The notes beneath the pieces are model-generated. The model was not told where the DNA came from and made no database searches. It was given only the letters and a program-made list of their open reading frames with translations. From Trochalopteron elliotii (lineage: Eukaryota > Chordata > Aves > Passeriformes > Leiothrichidae): DNA of 64,000 bases. The DNA is taken from NCBI GenBank assembly GCA_024734555.1, contig JANPWX010000351.1, positions 93,060 to 157,059 on the forward strand. The letters run 5' to 3'. Within the stretch, counting starts at the first letter, position 1, and every line of letters begins with the position of its first letter. Shown piece by piece: positions 37,701 through 49,108 of this stretch. Both the position numbers and the translations under genes were made by a program.

Positions 37701-39454
37701 GCTTTCAGTGTTAACAAGTGCCCTGGAACCTGTCTTTGTTCAGTAAACAACATATTTCATAGTTTACATCAGATTGAATCCTTCTGCAAATATAAACAAA
37801 TATATTCATGGACCAAGAAAGTAAACTCCGTGACACTCATGGCTGCAGTGACTTATGAATTAAAAAGTCTTTTTATTATTGATTATTTAAATCAAAGCAC
37901 CCAGCCCTGTAGCACAGGGCACCTAAAGCAAGAGGAGTTTGGGGTCTGCACAGTCTGGAGAAGTGTTTGGAAGAGGTTTGGGATCTCGTGATTCCTGGGA
38001 TCTGGAAGGAATGTGTCAGTTCTCTGTGTCATGAGCTCAGTCTGCACTGTCATTGTTTAAATATTGATTTTGAAGCTCCTGTTAGTCCTGCTGATGGCAG
38101 ACTGTCCTGTGGAATGACTCAGGGCTGAGCAGGGAGGGTCCCAGGGTTCCAACAGCTGTCCCTTGGGGAAGGGGCTGTCTGCTGCTCCTGACAGGGTCCA
38201 GCTGGCTGGGGAAGGCTTGGCACACAGGGACACAGTGTGGGACCTGCTCTGCGTGCCGGGGTCACAGCTGTGGCAGTACCTGGCAGCTGTAAATTCCCCC
38301 GAGCCTGAGTCACCTCGTGTGGCACCCGGAGCCCTTCCTGCCACTCCGGGGGTGGAGGCACTGGCAGAGCCGGGACGTTTTACAAGGTGTGGTGCTGACT
38401 CAGGGCAGCTGCAGCCAAATCTCACCCTTTTCCTGACCAATGAGCAGAATGAGTCAGTAGCAACCCAACAAAACCCCGGGATTTAAACCGCAGAGTGCCC
38501 TTGTGCCATCCCAGGAGAAGCCTGAGCTCCAAAGGCTGCATCCACCTCAGGGAGGAGGCAGCTGGGGGCTGGGGCACCACCACGGGCACTCAGCTGCTCG
38601 GGAGGATGTCCCAGCACTGTGCTGAACGTGCCCTGTGCCTTTGGATGGCACTGACTGGGAAAAAGGAGCAAAACTCATCCAGAACATTAAAAACCTCAAT
38701 AAATGATAGCGTTGCCTCTGTATGGTAGCTGTACCAGCAGTCTGCAAACAGCCAGCCTGTTCTTACTACAGTTTCTTCTCTTTTAAAATAGCATGCTGGT
38801 TGCAAAAGTACAATTTCAAAGTAAAGTTTGGTGTAGATAAAGACCAAGCCACCATTCCTACTCCTACTTACCGTATGGAGAAGCCACTGACTGTTACAGC
38901 CCTGCCAATAACTCAGCTCACAGCACAATGAAACTCTGTAAATAGTATTTAAGCGTTGACAGTATTTAAACATTTAACTCACCGAGCCTGGTGTGAGTAC
39001 ACTTTCCCAGCATTAGGAAATCTATTGCTTAATTAATGTTTTATGGCAGTTTGCATATATAAAGCACTATATATGAATGCTGAGTATGATTCAGTTGTCA
39101 GTATCTGAACATGAATTACATTTCACACAGGGTTTGGGAGAAGAAATTCCATAACATTAGGCAAAATGGCTTATGCATTCCCAGTAATTTTACATAAAAT
39201 CTATTCATAGTGCCCATTGACTGGAAACAATATATGGGATTCTTTTAGTTGAACTACTTAATTCAGCAGATAACCACTGCTGCTTCATAGTTCACGGATG
39301 AGAATGTGAGGGAGCAGCTGAGGCATCCAGCTGAATTCGATTAATGACAAAGGAACGTTTCAGAGGACAGAAGGGACACTGTCCACTGAGCCCACAGCAC
39401 AGTCAGGGAGTGGAAGTGACCACTTTGGGCTGAGCAGTAAAACCTGAGACCAGA

Positions 39455-39550
39455 TCCTGCTCCAGAGCTGATCCTGTCCTGGGAACTGATCCTGTCCCAG
39501 AGCTGATNGCCCCAGAGCTGATCCTGCCCCAGAGCTGATCCTGCCCCAAG
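39455..39550. repeat. Short tandem repeat CCAGAGCTGATCCTG
   Basis: Four to five imperfect copies of a unit of about 17-22 bases, containing one N at 39508. Confidence 0.8.
39508..39508. other. Single N in a short tandem repeat
   Basis: One ambiguous base within CCAGAGCTGATCCTG-type repeats; a likely local repeat collapse. Confidence 0.95.
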
Positions 39551-40114
39551 CCAGCCCAGAGGCACGAGGAGTTGTGGGATACAGTCAGGCCTATGTGGGC
39601 CTGCCAGATCCAAACTGTCACAGTAATTTTTTCTGACATTCCATCAAAGTGAGACAGTGTTTATTGCTTCTGGGTTTGCTTTTCTTTTCTACTTTTGATA
39701 ATACCAGAGTTCTTAGGACCTAATACTGGAGGACCATTGTGGAGTATAGAGTTAGCACAGCAATTACCAATGAAAAATGGGAAATTGGGATGAAACAATT
39801 GCCTGATACTGTCTGAAACTGACTCATGAAGAAATTTCTAACAGCAGAAAATTTCTTTCTGCTGTTATTTTATGAAGTATTGTTAATACTCAAATAGATA
39901 AATACTTCAATAAATTGCCCTTTTTTTCTCTGTGCTGAGTACCTTGCAACTTGGTGACAATGCTCTGGGTGTTTGTCACCAGAAGGTGACCCTTTGAGCT
40001 CATGGAGAAAATTATTGCAATACACACAGTAACAGAACAAGTTCTCCTTGTCCATTGTTTTGGACAAAATCCACTCAGATCTCACTCAGAAAGATGTAAA
40101 GCCAGACAAAACTT

Positions 40115-40238
40115 CCCTGCCCCTACCCCTGCCCCTGCTCCTGCCCCTCCCTCTACTCCTGCTCCTGTCCCTGTCCCTGCTCCTGCTCCTGTCCCTGCTC
40201 CTACTCCTGTCCCTGCCCCTGCTCCTGCCCCTGCTCCA
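40115..40238. repeat. CTGCCC/CTGCTC hexamer array
   Basis: About twenty pyrimidine-pure hexamers of the type CTGCCC, CTGCTC and CTGTCC, with trimmed units. The purine strand is continuous G/A-rich. Reading frames through it give Pro-Ala or Leu-Pro repeats and Arg/Ser/Asp repeats, which are artefacts. Confidence 0.92.
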
Positions 40239-40584
40239 GCAGCATTTGGGGTATTTGGTATTTAACAAAACCACTCTGCTGGGTTTTCCCCATGCACAGC
40301 CTGGGGCTGAGAGCTCTGAGGGACAGCACTCATCCAGAGCCTGGGATGGGGCAAAATTCCTGCCCCATGCTCTGCCCGCCCTTCCCGGCCCAGCACGGCA
40401 CGGTTTGGTCTGCAAGGGGCAGTGGAGGGAGCTGAACACTGGAGAATTAAATTGTGTTTCCCTTCAGTGAGTTATTTCTTGTACCTGCCTGCAAGTGATC
40501 TCTGGGGTGCAAAGGAAAGAGACAGCAAGGAATGAAGCATCACTGTTTCTGCTAGCACAGGAACAGCTGAGCTTAAGGAAGTCA

Positions 40585-40705
40585 CATATATCTATATGTA
40601 TATAAAAATATAAACTGTGGCATTGTATATTTATATACACAAATTTTGAATATATATTTAAATATATAAATATAGATTATGTGTTTTTTATATGTAATAC
40701 ATGCT
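40585..40705. repeat. AT-rich imperfect (TA)n region
   Basis: Long TATATA/ATATAT-biased tract with many self-complementary short stretches. Confidence 0.8.
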
Positions 40706-41407
40706 ATACGTACTTCTCTCTTTAACAGAATGCAACTATTCCACATGAAAAATACTAATATATACAAATATTCCACATCAAAAATCCTGTATTCTCTCCA
40801 GTTCTTGCTATTCTACACCGGGAATTACAGGCATCATCCCCCCCCACCTTATTTCCCAGGGATTCTGTGACCTGAGCCCACCACCCACAGTTCAGCCCAC
40901 AGCCAGGCTGGCTGCCTCCTCCCACAAATCCTCTTTTTCTTTCTTTCTCAGGTTTTCTGTTCCTGATAAAATTGTTATTCCAGTTTCCAGCTCTTCCTAA
41001 ATGACTTGCAGAAGGCAGTGACAGGTTGCAATTTGAAATCCACTTAGCTGGGGGTTTTTGTGAATAATCCTGTTTGACAGGCTTTGCTGCCCTCCCTCCC
41101 TGTCATTAGGCACGGCTGCAGCCAGGAGCAGGGAATTGCTCTGCTTGGGGACACAAATGAGAGAGGGGGAGATTTTCAGCTGCTGCAGCCGAAACAGAAA
41201 CAACAGAACTGCTGTCTGGAAAAGCAGCTTGATTGGTTAGATACCATGAATATCTTTAATTAATGCTTGAACTGACATTTCGGTATTGTGTTTGAGTAAC
41301 TTGCTCTGTGAAAAGTTGTAATTTTATTCATATAGTTTTTAACAATGATCTATTGGATATGATGAATTTCTTTTTTGTTAGTGCTTATGTTAATTCTTTC
41401 CATTAGC

Positions 41408-41505
41408 AGGGATGGGGCAGCCACAGCTCCTCTGGGCAGCCTGTGCCAGGGCCTCAGCAGGGCCTCACCCCTCCCAGGGAAGGATTTCTCCCCTGCCCAT
41501 CTTTG
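41408..41505 (-). mobile_element. CR1 LINE fragment
   Basis: GGATGGGGCAGCCACAGCTC followed by a CCTGTGCCAGGGCCTC-type segment matches the internal part of the CR1 3' region. It is short and degraded. Confidence 0.7.
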
Positions 41506-41674
41506 CTAGCCCAGGGAGGACAGCCCAAGGTGTGCCCTGAGCTGTGGGACATGGCCAGCAGCAGCCAAGGGCCTGCACCCCTGAGCCCTGCAGGGCCCTG
41601 CCTGCTCACCCATGGCCAGAACCAGCCCTGGGCAGGGGACACTGGGGAGGGGACACTGGGCAGGGGACAGTGGG

Positions 41675-41675
41675 N
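41675..41675. other. Single N in a GGGGACACTGGG repeat
   Basis: One ambiguous base at the end of a short tandem of GGGGACACTGGG-like units (about 41635-41675). Confidence 0.95.
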
Positions 41676-42299
41676 ATGCACTGCGCACTCTTACACTGCT
41701 GTGTCCCTTCATGTTGAAGCAGTCTGGGAAAATTAATTTATTTTGCTTCTTATTGATTAGTTTAAAAGGTTTTTGCTTACCCTGTGCTCTGCAAGAGATA
41801 TAAAGCCAATTATTTTGAAAAACTAATGGGATTTTTCAAATTGCAACAGACACATTTATTGCCATCCTATTTAAGAACAATTTGCCTCACACCAAATTGT
41901 CCAAGTGATCACCACACACAGCACATTCACTTGGAGATGTTTGTTATTCAGGAGGGGAGAGAGGGAAATAAAAAAATAACCTCCTGTTGCCTTTTAATTG
42001 CTCGTTTCCTGCTCTGAGACAGCAAATGGCATTTGGCTGCTACAGGAGAGATAAATGGGCGGGCTGGGCTCTGCCTGCACCAGCAGCCAGGGCTTTGTTC
42101 ATTAGGACAGAGCCAAACAGAAAGAAGAGTCATTAGGAAAGCAAGCCAGAGGCAGCATTACTTTCTTAAGCAAGGAATAAATGCAGATTATTTCCTCCAA
42201 ATGCATAAAGGTTGCAGAGCCACCTATGGTGGCACTAATTGATTCAATTCCCCTGTGCTGCTGCTGAGGACAAAAGGTCTGTTCGATCCGGTGACACCA

Positions 42300-42375
42300 T
42301 GGAACTGTGGAGCATCCTGGGCTGGAAGGGACCCAAAAGGATCACAGGCTCCAGCTCCTGGCTGCCTGTGGGGTG
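42300..42375 (-). mobile_element. Probable CR1 LINE fragment
   Basis: CCTGGGCTGGAAGGGACCCA and the following AGGATCAC...TCCAGCTCCTGG match the 3' end of another CR1 subtype. Short and diverged. Confidence 0.6.
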
Positions 42376-43329
42376 GACCCTCAGTGTGAGGGTGGCTGGT
42401 GTGGTGCTCTCTGCAGGGCAGCACTAACAGCCTACGTGCAGCCTCTGAACATTTTTAGCACAGCAATGCCATGAGTGTATTTTTGTTTGTGTTATAAAAT
42501 CTCTAACTTGAGTCTGGAATGGGTTTTAGATTCAGTTATATTTAAAAATGAAAAGAACAGGACCCCACAGACAAGCTGCTGCTCCTCACTCAGAGCTGGT
42601 AGTTAGGGAATCAAAAATGAGGGTCCAGTTTTAAACAACATTCAACAACCTGAACTAAAGAGCTTAACCTGCTGGGTTTAACAGGGAGATCATTACAGTA
42701 ATTAGATTACAGCTTACACCTCTAAGGAGAAGGTGAGAGGCCTCAGGTCTGCCTGACCTGGCAGACAGAGTTGGGACACAGTGACAGCAGCCTGGAGCTC
42801 AGAGTCACTGGGTAGGACAAATCTGACCAGCCAAGATAACCCAGCACAGAACAGTTCCCTGGAAACTGGCAGGAGCCTCCTGCCCCTCCTGGGTTTGTGA
42901 GACCAGGGAGTTTTTCCCTGCAGAAGCTGCTGCAGGTGGGCAGGGATGCACTGGAGAAGGGCTGCAGTTTATGGTGTGGAGAAGGTCAGACTGGAAACGT
43001 TCAGTGCTTTCCTCTGGGTTTGGATTCCTTGAGTGTGAACTCACAGTCTGCAGCAAGCAGAGGGGCAGACCAGGGTCCCCGGGGTAGCACAGCAGGAGTG
43101 ATAAACCCAGGGAGTGTTGGAAGGTCTGAGCTCAGTGTCTCCTGCTCTTTATTGCAGAGATAAAGCCCTGAGCAGCCCCATCCTGGTGGGCAGGGGCTCC
43201 TCAGCCCTGCTCCATCTTGTGCAAGATGTGATGAATCACGTCCTGGGCCAGGGGGGGAAAAAGGACCTTTGAACCAGCAACAGAGCCTCGAGGTACTGAG
43301 GCAGAAAAGACACTGAAATCAAAGGAATA

Positions 43330-43703
43330 TCCGAATTCCAGACTGGTTTGTGTTGTAAGGGGCCTTAAAGTTCGTCCAGTCCCACCCCCTGCCAGGGGCA
43401 GGGACACCTCCCACTGTCCCAGGCTGCTCCAAGCCCCAATGTCCAGCCTGGCCTTGGGCACTGCCAGGGATCCAGGGGCAGCCACAGCTGCTCTGGGCAC
43501 CCTGTGCCAGGGCCTCCCCACCCTCCCAGGGAACAATTCCTTCCCAGTCTCCCATCCAGCCCTGCCCTCTGGCAGTGAGAGCCATTCCCTGTGTCCTGTC
43601 CCTCCATCCCTTGTCCCCGGTCCCTCTCAAGCTCTCCTGGAGGGGGCTCTAAAGGCACTGGAGGGGACTCGGAGGTCTCCCCGGAACCTTCTTTTCTCCT
43701 GAT
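43330..43703 (-). mobile_element. CR1 LINE fragment, longest in window
   Basis: About 375 bases of CR1 3' region, from the GGGGCCTTAAAGTTCGTCCA end to the GAGGTCTCCCCGGAACCTTC block. It ends just before the assembly gap at 43834. Frames on both strands across it are remnants, not genes. Confidence 0.9.
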
Positions 43704-43833
43704 ACATCCCACACCCGTGGGGGGCTCAGGCAGCACAGAAGGTCATGGCAGGGACAGGGTCACGCTCTGACCAGACCCGCTGCTCTGTCCCCAGCCCCAC
43801 TGTCCCTGTCCCGCCGCGCGTGGACCCCCAGGA

Positions 43834-44210
43834 NNNNNNNNNNNNNNNNNNNNNNNNNNNNNNNNNNNNNNNNNNNNNNNNNNNNNNNNNNNNNNNNNNN
43901 NNNNNNNNNNNNNNNNNNNNNNNNNNNNNNNNNNNNNNNNNNNNNNNNNNNNNNNNNNNNNNNNNNNNNNNNNNNNNNNNNNNNNNNNNNNNNNNNNNNN
44001 NNNNNNNNNNNNNNNNNNNNNNNNNNNNNNNNNNNNNNNNNNNNNNNNNNNNNNNNNNNNNNNNNNNNNNNNNNNNNNNNNNNNNNNNNNNNNNNNNNNN
44101 NNNNNNNNNNNNNNNNNNNNNNNNNNNNNNNNNNNNNNNNNNNNNNNNNNNNNNNNNNNNNNNNNNNNNNNNNNNNNNNNNNNNNNNNNNNNNNNNNNNN
44201 NNNNNNNNNN
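43834..44210. other. Assembly gap (377 N)
   Basis: Run of N at the edge of a CpG-rich block, with a CR1 fragment just before it. The missing sequence is probably very GC-rich. Confidence 0.99.
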
Positions 44211-45560
44211 CGGGAAGGATCTGCGGACGCCGCGGGCGCCACCTGGTGCTGCCGGGGCGGCGGGAGCGGGGCAGGGCCGGTCCCTCACGGTGCTTTGGGG
44301 ACAAGCCCTCGGCGAAGTGACCCCCACCTCCCCCGGGACACCTCCGCGCGTCCCGCGGGGAATCCACCCCCCCGCGGGGGACGGGAACGGCTGGGTCTCT
44401 TCAAAACGAAACCAGCACCCCAAAAATTGAGGGTTCTTTTCCAATCCCACAAGCCGATGGCGTTTAATTCCTCCACGCTGAGAATTTCACCACAAACGGC
44501 AGGAGGCCGGCCGGGGACGAGCAGTTTTGTGTCTTTTACCACCCTTGGGTGCTGCCGTGAATCCCTGCAGGAGCCACTGTCCCCGCTGGGCTGGGGGTGA
44601 CACCGGGGACACTCTGCTCCCCTCCGGCCGTGGATCCACAGCCGTGGGCACCCTGACCCCTGTCCTGACCCCCCCGGGTCTGTCCCCAAGGGGTGACACC
44701 TCCCAGGCTGTCCTGGCTCCGTGGAGAGGGAGATGCGAAGGAAGGCAGTAGATGGGATTTTGGGAAGGAACGGCGGCGGGGCAAGGAGAGGTGAGAGCAG
44801 GGCCGTGGGGACAGGGCAGCGGGGCCGGGAGGTGACAGCAGGGCCGTGGGGACAGCAGGGCCGTGGGGACACGGCAGCTTCCAGCATAGCTGAACCAACA
44901 GCCCGGCAAAGGCAAACGCCGGGGTCCCGCAGAACGCCCCCGTGCTGCCCTGCGGACACTGCGATCCCTTTGGGGCTGTCCTGCTCCATCCCCACCGCTC
45001 CTGGGCACAGCCCCTGCTCTCACACCTCTGTCCAGGGTGTGACAAGCGGCATTTTGGGCGATGGGTGATTTTCCTTCCCCCACAGCGCGTTTGCAGCCCC
45101 CGGAGCCCGGCCGCTGCTGCCTCGCCGTGGCTCCTCGCCAAACGTTACTCACCGCACGCTACAAGACTTTTATATTTAGCCAGTGCAGAGACAATATCAC
45201 CGGCTTAAAAATAGGTATAAACGAGGCTGCGGCTCTCCTGGACGGCTCTGGGGTGCACAGGAGGGGCCGTGGCCGTGGTCAGCCCCCGGCAGGGCAGGGT
45301 TGGTGTGGTGCCACCACCAGGGCCAAAGCCACCTCTGCCACGCACACCTGGGTGGGCGCTGAGCCCGGCTGGGGGCTGAGGCTGGGGATCTGCCCCTGGG
45401 GAAGGGAACCCATCCTTCCCACCTTCCCAAGGGCTCCTGTCGGGTCCTGCCCGGCCCCGGGAGCCCGGCCAGCCCCGGAGCCCCCCAAGCACCGTGCGGG
45501 AGCCGCGCAGTCACCATGGAGATGCCGGCAGCTCCGGGCCCGTCCTCCGGGGGAACGCAG
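44211..45560. promoter_or_regulatory. Orphan CpG island
   Basis: About 1.3 kb of GC- and CpG-rich DNA beside the gap, comparable to the RAP2B island but with no recognised gene. It contains short imperfect repeats of GCCGTGGGGACA near 44800-44880. TATAAAAG lies on the minus strand at 45175-45168, and TATAAA on the plus strand at 45215-45220. Open frames of 100-236 codons on both strands overlap one another and match nothing I know. It may be a promoter or enhancer of an unannotated transcript. Confidence 0.5.
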
Positions 45561-48500
45561 AGGAACTGAAAGGCTGCTTCGCAGCAAAATTATTAGCAAT
45601 AATTTTTATTTCTATTTAAATTAATATTTTCATTCATCCCCTTGTTGTTCTTTGTAGACACTGGATGGTGGATGTCCCTCCCCGTGCCGGGCTGGCCTGG
45701 CTCTGCTGCAGCCCTGCTCTGCCCCACCAGGGCCAGCGTGTCCCCCCGAGCCGGGGCTGGCTCCCCTGCAGCCCGGGACACTGCAGCCTGTGCCAGGGAC
45801 AAACCCTCAGCTGTGCCCGTCCCTCAGAGCCCCTGAGGCAGGTCTGCCCCGCCAGCCCTGCAGCCTCCACGAGGCTGCTCAGGAGGGGAAGCAGAGACAG
45901 CTCCCTCACAGGCTCTGCACGTGGTTATACTTCCCATAATGGGGTGAATCTAAAACAGATTTCGCAGCAATTCCCTCTGTTTGGGAAGTTTTGCCAGGGG
46001 CTTTGACACCCGTCCCTGAGCCACCCCATTCCAAGGTGAAGGAGTTCATCCTGGGGCTTTATCCGGGTCTGCAGTGCCAGGACACCTCCCCATGCAGGGC
46101 TGTGGAAAGGGAACACACCACTCTGTGCTGTGCTAAACACAGTGAAAATCTGAATCAGGACAAGACCAGCTCCATGGAACAGTGAGAGGTGTCATTCTCT
46201 GTCCACACTGAAGGAGATAATGCTGCCTTGAACTGCCTGACACAGTTCCTGGGCTGCTCCTGAGATTCTGAGGGCAGTGAGAGTGCAAGTGGCACTTGCA
46301 AAACAACCTGTTGTTCCCACAGCTCCCTCTCTGCAAAAGACAGATCAGTTTTGGAAGGCACAGGCCCATCAGAAACAACAAGCCCAGCTGTTGCCAAGCA
46401 TCTGTAGTGGTGGGCTGAGGCAGCAGGCACTCAGTACCTGAGGCACTGGAAGCCAAGGGATGCATCAGCATTCCCACAGGGAATAAAACCCCTCCACACT
46501 AAACCTTTGTCGTGTGTTTGTAAATTGAGTTGTGGTACATGATTTAGGAGCTCACATCATAAGACCATCGTTCTTTTAGTGGGATTAGGAAATTGTTATG
46601 ATCAGGAGGAGCAATACATCATCTTTCCAAAAATAAACCACCTCATGATTTTAATGTGACTTTTTATTACTGACACACGTGAACAGCCCATGGCAGCAGA
46701 GCCTCTCCCTTACCCTGCCAAGGTTCTCAGAGAATGTGACATTTACCCTGCTCCATCCCAGTGGATTTCCTTTCACATTGGATTGCTGTTTGCTGAGTGT
46801 GCTGCTAGAGCTCTAATTTGCACTTCCCAAACATCACGACTCCTTTCTCAGCCCCGTTCCACCCACCTCGTTTGGGGGAGCTGATCCTGCCTGTGTGGTG
46901 CAGGTTCTGTGCCTGCAGACAAGTGCTGTTCCCTGAGCCACCTCCTCTGGCTCTGACACACCTTTGGTGTCCCTTCCCTTCCTGTCCCATCGTGTTATCC
47001 CCACACTCCTCAGGGTGTTTTCCCTCTGCTGCCCTGGAGCTGGTGCCCACAGCCCCTGCCAGGCCCCCCAGCTCTCAGCCCTCCTGTGCTGGGCTCTGGG
47101 CTGTGAGGAGAGCAGGGCTCAGGAGTGGCAACTGGGAAGGGCTGGGAGCTGCCAGCACCATGCCCAGCCCACCCCAGGGAGGGCAGGGGGCTGCCTGTGG
47201 TGCATGAAATCCAGCACCAAGGGTTGATTCCAGCCCGGGAGTTTTCTTGGCACAGCTGCTGCTTCTCATTAAGTCCAGCTGGAGATCAGGAGGTTTCTAA
47301 GCAGGAGAGACACAAACTCTTCAGTTGTGCTAAGTGAGACTTGCCTAAACCAGCAGTGGGTTCATGTCTGTGAAGGTGACACAGAACTACTTTGACATCT
47401 CGTTGCCTCAGCTCCTTACAGCTCTGACATATTTTCCCTGAGTTTTTATAAATAACGAGTGCAGAACACACAGTGGTTGTAGGGAGCTGGCTCTGGCAGC
47501 AAATCTGCCCTAATGGTTACAGCTCCTGTGGGAAGAGGGATTCTTATCTTCAATGCATTTGTCAAAGAAGCTTTGCTAAGATATAAAATTAAGCTACTTT
47601 TTTTTCTTTTTAAATGGTACTAATCAGCTTAACACCGTGAAAGACGCCATGGAGAAGTTGCTTTGTAATTTTAGAAAACCTTGGAATCCTGACCTCGCTG
47701 TGGAATTGCCCCAGGGTGTGTCTCCAAATTTGTGTGTCGCCAGTGGGAGGGGAAGGGGATGGAGAGGGACACATTGTCCTTCCCAATCTCTGCCAGAAAT
47801 CCCCTGGTTGGGGGTCCCAATGCACCTGGGATGGACATGGGGACCCTAAGGCAGCATCCAACATCCTGGGGTGTCCCCCCAGCACTGGGGGGTCCATCAG
47901 AGCTGAGCTCCCTGCTCACAGTCAAGGGAAACCTTTCACTGCTGTTCTTCTCCAGCACAGGCTTTATGGTAAAGGCACATCAGTGCAGAAAGGGATGTGT
48001 CCTGGTCCTGGACTGTTTGGCTCTGGTATAAACAGGTAATCTGTTTCATTTAAGGAAAATTTGCCCATAATTATTCCTTCCCCAAGTCTGGCCATGAGTT
48101 TCTGTGTGCTTCCAGCTGCCTGCCCTGGTTCCCAGCATGGATCCTGTCCCTCAGCTGCAGCATGGCTCTGGGAGCAGCCTGTGCACTGCAGCAGCTCCTT
48201 GGTGGCCAGCAGGGGAAAAAACCACCCTGATACTTAAATAAACCTGCAGATAAATATGGATATTGCAATGGAGCAGCACCCACCCCCTCCAGCCCTTCCA
48301 TCTGCATTCCCAGCTCCTGGAGTATTTATAACCCCTGGAAATGTGCATCTCTAGGAAAGCACAGCTTGGAGCCTGCCCCTGCCTGGGCTGGGGGCAGCAG
48401 GGCTCAGGACTGACCCAGAGAGGCTCTGCCAGGGCCAGTGCAGCTCCACTCAGACACAGCTCTCTCCCAAAGTGTGAAATCACATTTCCAGAAAAAGGGA

Positions 48501-48827
48501 TCCTGCTCCAAGTGTCTGGGAATCATGGGGTGCAGGAGCAGCTCTCTCAGAGCTGGATTTCAAACCACAGGCAGTGAATGCCACAGCAGGGCTGAGATGC
48601 AGCAGCTCAGAGACATGTGCAAGGCAAGGGAGAAAAAAAAAACCAAGAGAGAAATAAACCCAGCCAGATTCCTCCTTCCTTAGGGGGTTATAAATGTGGT
48701 CTTTGGAGGCCCAGGGATGCTGATTAACTTGCACAGGCAGACAAAGACCCTGACATCAATTAAATACTGCTGATGAGGTGAGGTCAATAATAATCATAAT
48801 CTGCTCATATCTTCACACATTAGAGAC

Positions 48828-48939
48828 ATGTTTAATCTTTTTATTGAAAGGCTTTTTACTGAAATTAAGTAGTATGATAATTTATGTTTAGTCTTTTTAT
48901 TGAAAGGCTTTTTACTGAAATTAAGTAGTATGATAATTT
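48828..48939. repeat. 56-bp tandem duplication
   Basis: Two copies beginning ATGTTTAATCTTTTTATTGA and ATGTTTAGTCTTTTTATTGA, 56 bases apart and nearly identical over their length. A recent duplication. Confidence 0.95.
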
Positions 48940-49068
48940 CCTGCAGTGTCCTGTTTCTAATTAAGTAGGTGGAAAGCCAGTGGCTCGCACTTCATCAGCT
49001 CTGCTTCTGTCAAGTTCCTGCTAAAGAAATACCTTTAGGACTTGTTTGGTGTTTTGGCTGATCATTAA

Positions 49069-49100
<32 letters not shown>

Positions 49101-49108
49101 AAAAAAAA
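49069..49108. repeat. (A8-10 G)n tract
   Basis: Four A-runs separated by single G bases. Confidence 0.95.

Larger units (their letters stand above)
30931..40110. other. Intergenic between RAP2B and P2RY1, first part
   Basis: Nine kilobases of mostly AT-rich non-coding DNA with no recognisable exon. A perfect POU octamer ATGCAAAT sits at 37672-37679. The stretch around 39000-39260 is rich in homeodomain-type cores and could be a conserved element. Confidence 0.6.
40260..43329. other. Intergenic, no gene seen
   Basis: Contains an AT-rich palindromic patch (40585-40705) and two CR1 fragments, listed separately. No exon recognised. Confidence 0.65.

Noticed and set aside
43726..44450. Long ORFs of 160-235 codons around 44 kb
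   Set aside because: Most of their length is translated N from the assembly gap.
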